A stretch of DNA of 64,000 nucleotides from Clusia tigrina (lineage: Eukaryota; Arthropoda; Insecta; Diptera; Clusiidae): the NCBI GenBank assembly GCA_920105625.2, contig OV050033.1, positions 95,482,280 through 95,546,279 on the forward strand. The letters run 5' to 3'. The position numbers and the translations under genes are program-made. Positions within the stretch are counted from its first letter, which is position 1, and the number at the start of each line of letters is the position of its first letter. The notes under the pieces were generated by a model, which searched no databases, had not been told where the DNA came from, and saw only the letters and a list, made by a program, of their open reading frames with translations. This document shows positions 61,901 to 64,000 of this stretch, in pieces.

Positions 61901-64000
61901 CCTCCACCTATCAAAGTTTGCAACATACAAATGCTTGTAACTTTTTACTGGATCGTCATAAAACCTTGAAATTTTGTAACAATAAAGTACTCGAGCCTCT
62001 TGTCAATTAAAGCTATCGCTCAAAGCTATGCTACCCTTGAGTCCCAAATCAAACACTGATAAAACTTCAAATGACCCTAACTTCTATACGGTACGTCCTA
62101 GACCTATCAAAGTTTGCAACACACAAATGCTTGTAACTTTTTACTGGAGCGTCATAAAACCTTGAAATGTTTAACAATAAAGTACTCGAGCCTCTTGTCA
62201 ATTTAAGCTATCGCTCAAAACTATGCTACCCTTGAGTCTCAAATCAAACACTGATAAAACTTCAAATGGCCCTAATTTCTATACGGTACGTCCTACATCT
62301 ATCAAAGTTTGCAACACACAAATGCTTGTAACATTTTACTGGAGCGTCATAAAACCTTGAAATTTTGTAACAATAAAGTACTCGAGCCTCTTGTCAATTT
62401 AAGCTATCGCTCAAAGCTATGCTACCGTTGAGTCCTAAATCAAACACTGATAAAACTTCAAATGGCCCTAAATTCTATACGGTACGTCCTACACCTATCA
62501 AAGTTTGCAACATACAAATGCTTGTAACTTTTTACTGGAGCGTCATAAAACCTTGAAATTTTGTAACAATAAAGTACTCGAGCCTCTTGTCAATTTAAGC
62601 TATCGCTCAAAGCTATGCTACCCTTGAGTCCTAAATCAAACACTGATAAAACTTCAAATGGCCCTAAATTCTATACGGTACGTCCTACACCTATCAAAGT
62701 TTGCAACATACAAATGCTTGTAACTTTTTACTGGAGCGTCATAAAACCTTGAAATTTTGTAACAATAAAGTACTCGAGCCTCTTGTCAATTTAAGCTATC
62801 GCTCAAAGCTATGCAACCCATGAGTCCCAAATCAAACACTGATAAAACTTCAAATGGCCCTAACTTCTATACGGTACGTCCTACGCCTCTCAAAGTTTGC
62901 AACATATAAATGCTTGTAACTTTTTACTGGAGCGTCATAAAACCTTTAAATTTTGTATCAATAAAGTACTCGAACATCTTGTCAATTTAAGCTATAGCTC
63001 AAAGGTATGCTACCCTTGAGTCCCAAATCAAACACTGATAAAACTTCAAATGGCCCTAACTTCTATACGGTACGTCCTACGCCTCTCAAAGTTTGCAACA
63101 TACAAATGCTTGTAACTTTTTACTGGAGCGTCATAAAACCTTGAAATTTTGTATCAATAAACTACTCGAGCCTCTTGTCAATTTAAGCTATAGCTCAAAG
63201 GTATGCTACCCTTGAGTCCCAAATCAAACACTGATAAAACATCAAATGGCCCTAACTTCTATACGGTACGTCCTACACCTATCAAAGTTTGCAACACACA
63301 AATGCTTGTAACATTTTACTGGAGCGTCATAAAACCTGGAAATTTTGTAACAATAAAGTACTCGAGCCTCTTGTCAATTTAAGCTAGCGCGCAAAGCTAT
63401 GCTACCCTTGAGTCTCAAATCAAACACTGATAAAACTTCAAATGGCCCTAATTTCGATACGGTACGTCCTACACCTATCAAAGTTTGCAACATACAAAAG
63501 ATTGCAACATACAAATGCTTGTAACTTTTCACTGGAGCGTCATAAAACCTTGAAATTTTTTAACAATAAAGTACTCGAGCCTCTTGTCAATTTAAGCTAT
63601 CGCTCAAAGCTATGCTACCCTTGAGTCCCAAAATTCAAATGGCCCAAACTTCTATACGGTACGTCCTACACCTATCAAAGTTTGCAACATACAAATCCTT
63701 GTAACTTTTTACTGGAGCGTCATAAAACCTTGAAATTTTGTAACAATAAAGTACTCGAGCCTCTTGTCAATTTGAGCTATCGCTTAAAGCTATCCTGCCC
63801 TTGAGTCCCAAATCAAACACTCATAAAACTTCAAAAGGCCCCAACTTCTATACGGTGCGTCCTACACCTATCAAAGTTTGCAACACACAAATGCTTGTAA
63901 CATTTTACTGGAGCGTCATAAAACCTTGAAATTTTGTTACAATAAAGTACTCGAGCCTCTTGTCAATTTAAGCTATCGCTCAAAGCTATGCTACCCTTGA
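61895..64000 (+). repeat. Long-range duplicated segment, right copy
   Basis: Copy of 54261-56366. It is still in register with the left copy at the last base, so it continues beyond the window. It already contains the extra monomer seen at 54917, which dates this duplication after that one. Confidence 0.87.

Larger units (their letters stand above)
1..64000 (+). repeat. 196-bp satellite DNA array, single family, head to tail
   Basis: The phrase 'ccttgaaattttgtaac' and its variants recur every 196 bp from first base to last (for example 749, 945, 1141, then 1338 after a 1-bp insertion). The array continues off both ends. Length variants seen are 197 bp (1-bp insertion in 'cctctttttcaa' or 'cctctatttcaa'), 213 bp (17-bp insertion) and 160-184 bp (internal deletions). 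No monomer was seen inverted. No stretch over about 50 bases falls outside the family, so there is no intergenic or unique DNA to describe. The monomer length is close to one nucleosome plus linker, as in many centromeric satellites. That similarity is general knowledge, and centromere function is inference only. Confidence 0.98.

Noticed and set aside
1..64000. CRISPR array (regular direct repeats)
   Set aside because: Repeats are contiguous 196-bp units without unique spacers, far longer than CRISPR repeats, and there are no cas genes.

Overview
The whole 64 kb window is one uninterrupted tandem array of a single satellite DNA family. The monomer is 196 bp, so about 326 monomers fit in the window. 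Every monomer I followed lies head to tail in the same orientation. I found no unique sequence, transposon, rRNA, tRNA or CRISPR array, and no believable protein-coding gene. This is eukaryotic heterochromatin, most likely centromeric or pericentromeric. The species cannot be named from the sequence. A hand-built consensus has about 37% GC, with about 47 C and 26 G per monomer on the + strand, and CpG is only mildly depleted.

The monomer used here starts at 'ccttgaaattttg'. It runs through 'agtactcgagcc' (overlapping ScaI and XhoI sites), 'gctatcgctcaaagctatg', 'ctgataaaacttcaaatgg', 'ctatacggtacgtcc' and 'caaagtttgcaacatac', and ends at 'ctttttactggagcgtcat'. Diagnostic changes define many monomer types, and these recur in fixed order as higher-order repeats (HORs).

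Layout. (A) 1-9466: HOR-1, a long unit begun by a 160-bp truncated monomer. Three complete copies (3102, 2906 and 2710 bp) and one partial copy are each explained as a different deletion from a 17-monomer ancestor. (B) 9467-19862: the same monomer types reshuffled, with a 7-monomer unit of 1373 bp twice and a 9-monomer block of 1765 bp three times. (C) 19863 to about 22.2 kb: a transition zone with a 969-bp tandem duplication. (D) about 22.2-49.4 kb: HOR-2, a four-monomer unit (a-b-c-d, 785 bp), cleanest at 33143-37066, overlaid by larger tandem duplications of 3139, 1765 and 2941 bp. (E) about 49.4-64 kb: a more diverged zone with truncated monomers, 213-bp monomers and nested duplications at offsets of 3362, 7634, 2337 and 1357 bp. 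The window ends inside the array on both sides.

There is no gene set acting together. The biology here is satellite evolution: unequal exchange, short conversion tracts, and repeated amplification of multi-monomer blocks. The short open frames of roughly 60-100 codons are by-products. 196 is not a multiple of 3, so each frame shifts at every monomer, and frames stay open longest where a 1-bp insertion makes a 197-bp monomer. All coordinates come from reading by eye. Duplication breakpoints inside such similar DNA are uncertain by up to about one monomer, and collapse or false duplication during assembly cannot be excluded.
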